A DNA stretch of 7,722 nucleotides from an uncultured cyanobacterium (GTDB taxonomy: Bacteria; Cyanobacteriota; Cyanobacteriia; PCC-6307; Cyanobiaceae). Made by a program: the position numbers and the translations under genes. Positions 6,296 through 7,722 of this stretch are shown piece by piece. The stretch's first letter is position 1, and every line of letters starts with the position of its first letter. The notes beneath the pieces are model-generated. The model ran no database searches. It saw only the letters and a program-made list of their open reading frames with translations, and was not told the origin of the DNA. The stretch is from positions 1 to 7,722 of the forward strand of contig CAIXOZ010000007.1 in the NCBI GenBank assembly GCA_903921295.1, written 5' to 3'.

Positions 6296-6628
6296 TCATT
6301 GGCGGCTGGCCTCGAGGGCCCCGAGGCCGAGGCGCAGATGCGCCGCGAGGGCGCCGAGCGCCATCAGCTGGGGCGGGCTGTAGCTCTCCTGCAGATCATG
6401 GCCCTGGGTGGAGAGCTCCTCGAGGATGGCCTTGCTCAGATGCTCGTGCTCGGCGAGGAGCTGCCTGAGGCGGATCAGGCGGTGGCCGGGCTGCTCGGCA
6501 GCGCCGGCCAGATCACGATCGGGTTCGCGCGGGGCGAGCCGCAGCAGCGCCTGCAGCTGGCGATGGCTGAGTGCCTCAGGGGAGGACGGGAAGTCAGCGG
6601 AGGATTCAGGTGCGTGATGCCTGTCCAT
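6296..6628 (-). CDS. Small helical protein of unknown function (110 aa)
   Basis: I do not recognise a family. The product has a polar N-terminal 20 residues, then looks almost wholly alpha-helical: LSHRQLQALLRLAP, RLIRLRQLLAEHEHLSKAILEELSTQG, and SPPQLMALGALAAHLRLGLGALEA. Heptad-like leucines in the middle segment could form a coiled coil or helical bundle. There is no signal peptide, no cysteine and no convincing membrane span; the last helix is hydrophobic but short. The ATG at 6628 is the only sensible start, since the frame closes with TAG at 6658-6656 upstream; no Shine-Dalgarno is evident. It lies between the LCP gene and the ABC exporter gene on the same strand, but the flanking gaps (about 180 bases each) suggest its own transcription. 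An overlapping plus-strand frame (6113-6643) is Arg/Ala/Gly-rich and less convincing. Confidence 0.6.
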   Translation of the reverse strand: MDRHHAPESSADFPSSPEALSHRQLQALLRLAPREPDRDLAGAAEQPGHRLIRLRQLLAEHEHLSKAILEELSTQGHDLQESYSPPQLMALGALAAHLRLGLGALEASRQ

Positions 6629-6734
6629 CGGCGAGCCGGATGACGCCTGCTCAAGCTACGAAGCCTTTCCATGGCGGTCCAGAAGCACTGATGGCGTGAA
6701 GACCGCTCCTGAAGGGACGGCTTCCTGATTCAGA

Positions 6735-6762
6735 TGACGCACCCGAGACGCAGGTTGCGTCA
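6735..6762. promoter_or_regulatory. Inverted-repeat cluster between the ABC exporter and the 110-aa gene
   Basis: TGACGCA (6735-6741) and TGCGTCA (6756-6762) form a perfect 7-bp inverted repeat around 14 bases. A further GACGCA copy inside (6747-6752) repeats the left arm's 6736-6741 at an 11-base step, about one helical turn. Just beyond is GGTGTCACACC (6767-6777), a 5-bp dyad about one base. The cluster is 50-80 bases after the end of the ABC gene and 107-150 bases before the ATG of the 110-residue gene on the minus strand. It could be an operator for that gene or a transcript 3' structure of the ABC gene. No T-tract follows on the minus strand, which argues against a standard terminator. 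Confidence 0.35.
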
Positions 6763-6814
6763 CGAAGGTGTCACACCGCTCTCATTCCTGGACGGGTCGT
6801 CGGCGATGGGGGGC

Positions 6815-7722
6815 TCAGTTCTGCAACGGCTCATCCGGTCGAAGACCGGCCTGAACGCGCCAGAGAGCGGCATAGGCGCCATTGTTGACAAGCAGGGCGT
6901 CGTGCCGTCCGCTCTCCACAATCCGGCCGTGATCGAGCACCACGATCCGATCGGCATGGCGAACGGTGCTCAGCCGATGGGCGATCACCAGGGTGGTGCG
7001 ATCAGCGGTGATCCGATCAAGTGAGCGCTGAATCGCCGCCTCCGTTTCGTTGTCGACGGCGGCGGTGGCCTCATCAAGAATCAGAACCGGCGGATCCTTG
7101 AGGATCGCCCGGGCCAACGCCAACCGCTGGCGCTGGCCGCCGGAGAGGCGCACGCCCCGCTCGCCCACCACCGTGTCGTAGCCCTGCGGAAGCGCCTCAA
7201 TGAAGGTGTCGGCTTCGGCCAGACGGGCGGCCGCCGCGATCTGCGCGGCGCTGGCCTGAAAACTGCCATAGGCGATGTTGTCCGCCACGCTGCCATGGAA
7301 CAGGAACACCTCCTGACTGACCAGACCGATCGCGCGACGCAGGTCCTCGAGCCGAAGGCCGGCGATCGGCTGGCGATCGAGAAGGATCTGGCCGGAATCG
7401 ATCGCGTAAAACCGCAGCAGCAACTTGGCGATCGTGCTCTTGCCCGAACCCGTGGCCCCGACCAGCCCCAGGGTGCTTCCCGCCGGCACCGTGAGGCTGA
7501 AGCGCTCCAGCAGCGGCTCGCGGCCGGGGTAATGGAAGCTGACCGACTCGAAGCGCAGATCACCGCGAACAGAGGCCAGGGGCAGGGGCTTGTCGCCACT
7601 GGGGATGGTGATCGGTGTATCGAGCAGATCCAGCACCCGCCGGGTGGAGGCCATGGCCCGTTGGTAGTCATCCAGGGTGCGACCGAGCCCGGTCAGGGGC
7701 CAGAGCAACCGCTGGGTGATGA
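6815..7722 (-). CDS. ABC exporter with fused membrane and ATPase domains (MsbA/MdlB type), C-terminal part
   Basis: About 301 residues are visible and the frame is open to the right edge, so the start and nearly all of the transmembrane domain lie outside. The visible part begins with the end of the last membrane helix and the linker LDDYQRAMASTRRVLDLLDTP, typical of exporters, followed by a complete nucleotide-binding domain. Its motifs are the A-loop Tyr in VSFHYPGREPLL, Walker A GATGSGKST (bases 7459-7433), Q-loop LVSQEVFLFHGSVADNIAYG, signature LSGGQRQRL (7147-7121), Walker B VLILDEATAAVD (7087-7052) with the catalytic Glu present, and the H-loop IAHRLS (6985-6968). The catalytic set is intact, so this half should hydrolyse ATP. 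The D-loop reads AAVD rather than the common SALD. Such proteins dimerise to export lipids, glycans, peptides or drugs; the substrate cannot be told. A TTG at 7708 is internal, not the start. The gene ends 186 bases before the 110-residue gene. Confidence 0.95.
   Translation of the reverse strand, partial: ITQRLLWPLTGLGRTLDDYQRAMASTRRVLDLLDTPITIPSGDKPLPLASVRGDLRFESVSFHYPGREPLLERFSLTVPAGSTLGLVGATGSGKSTIAKLLLRFYAIDSGQILLDRQPIAGLRLEDLRRAIGLVSQEVFLFHGSVADNIAYGSFQASAAQIAAAARLAEADTFIEALPQGYDTVVGERGVRLSGGQRQRLALARAILKDPPVLILDEATAAVDNETEAAIQRSLDRITADRTTLVIAHRLSTVRHADRIVVLDHGRIVESGRHDALLVNNGAYAALWRVQAGLRPDEPLQN

Noticed and set aside
6113..6643. A plus-strand frame opposite the 110-residue gene
   Set aside because: Its composition is Arg/Ala/Gly-rich and it crosses the intergenic gap. 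The minus-strand frame has a more protein-like helical pattern, though the choice is not certain.
6698..6724. GAAG(A)CCG / CGGCTTC imperfect hairpin upstream of the 110-residue gene
   Set aside because: It has a bulge and a 12-base loop, and is no stronger than expected by chance in a GC-rich gap.

Overview
The window is GC-rich, gene-dense bacterial chromosome, almost certainly from a cyanobacterium. The strongest marker is a lipoprotein of the PsbP (CyanoP) family, which is tied to photosystem II. The high GC content, very short intergenic gaps, weak or absent Shine-Dalgarno sequences and the recR / psbP / lipA neighbourhood suggest the Cyanobium/Synechococcus picocyanobacterial group. That placement is inference from recollected synteny and protein flavour, not from a database search.

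Layout, left to right. (1) Bases 2-718, plus strand: the ATP-binding subunit of a polar amino acid importer, missing only its first few residues at the window edge. (2) 719-926: a 208-base gap with a tandem 12-base repeat and a small dyad, leading to a 65-residue protein of unknown function (927-1124, plus). (3) 1187-1208: a 9-bp-stem hairpin between this small gene and the convergent lipA. (4) Minus strand: recR (about 2769-2167) followed 41 bases later by lipA (2125-1214), probably one transcript. (5) Divergent from recR: psbP/CyanoP (2861-3442), then 20 bases later an FAD-dependent DAO-family oxidoreductase (3463-4545), then an MgtC/SapB-like membrane protein (4639-5151), all plus strand. 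(6) Minus strand, convergent with the MgtC-like gene: a LytR-CpsA-Psr (LCP) envelope protein (6113-5172), a 110-residue helical protein of unknown function (6628-6296), and the C-terminal half of an exporter-type ABC transporter that runs off the right edge (7722-6815). No stretch over 300 bases lacks a gene. The gaps 6123-6295 and 6629-6814 hold no convincing gene; the second holds a cluster of inverted repeats.

The genes look like ordinary housekeeping and envelope functions placed side by side: nutrient import, lipoate synthesis, recombinational repair, photosystem II assembly, amine oxidation, a membrane protein, cell-wall polymer attachment and export. I see no mobile element, CRISPR array, tRNA, rRNA, toxin-antitoxin pair or defence system. 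The most noteworthy sequence-level observation is that the conserved N-terminus of RecR has no ATG, GTG or TTG in frame upstream of it. The best remaining start is a CTG whose bases overlap the TGA of an upstream 23-codon frame. The rest of interest is two unknown small proteins and a few intergenic dyads.
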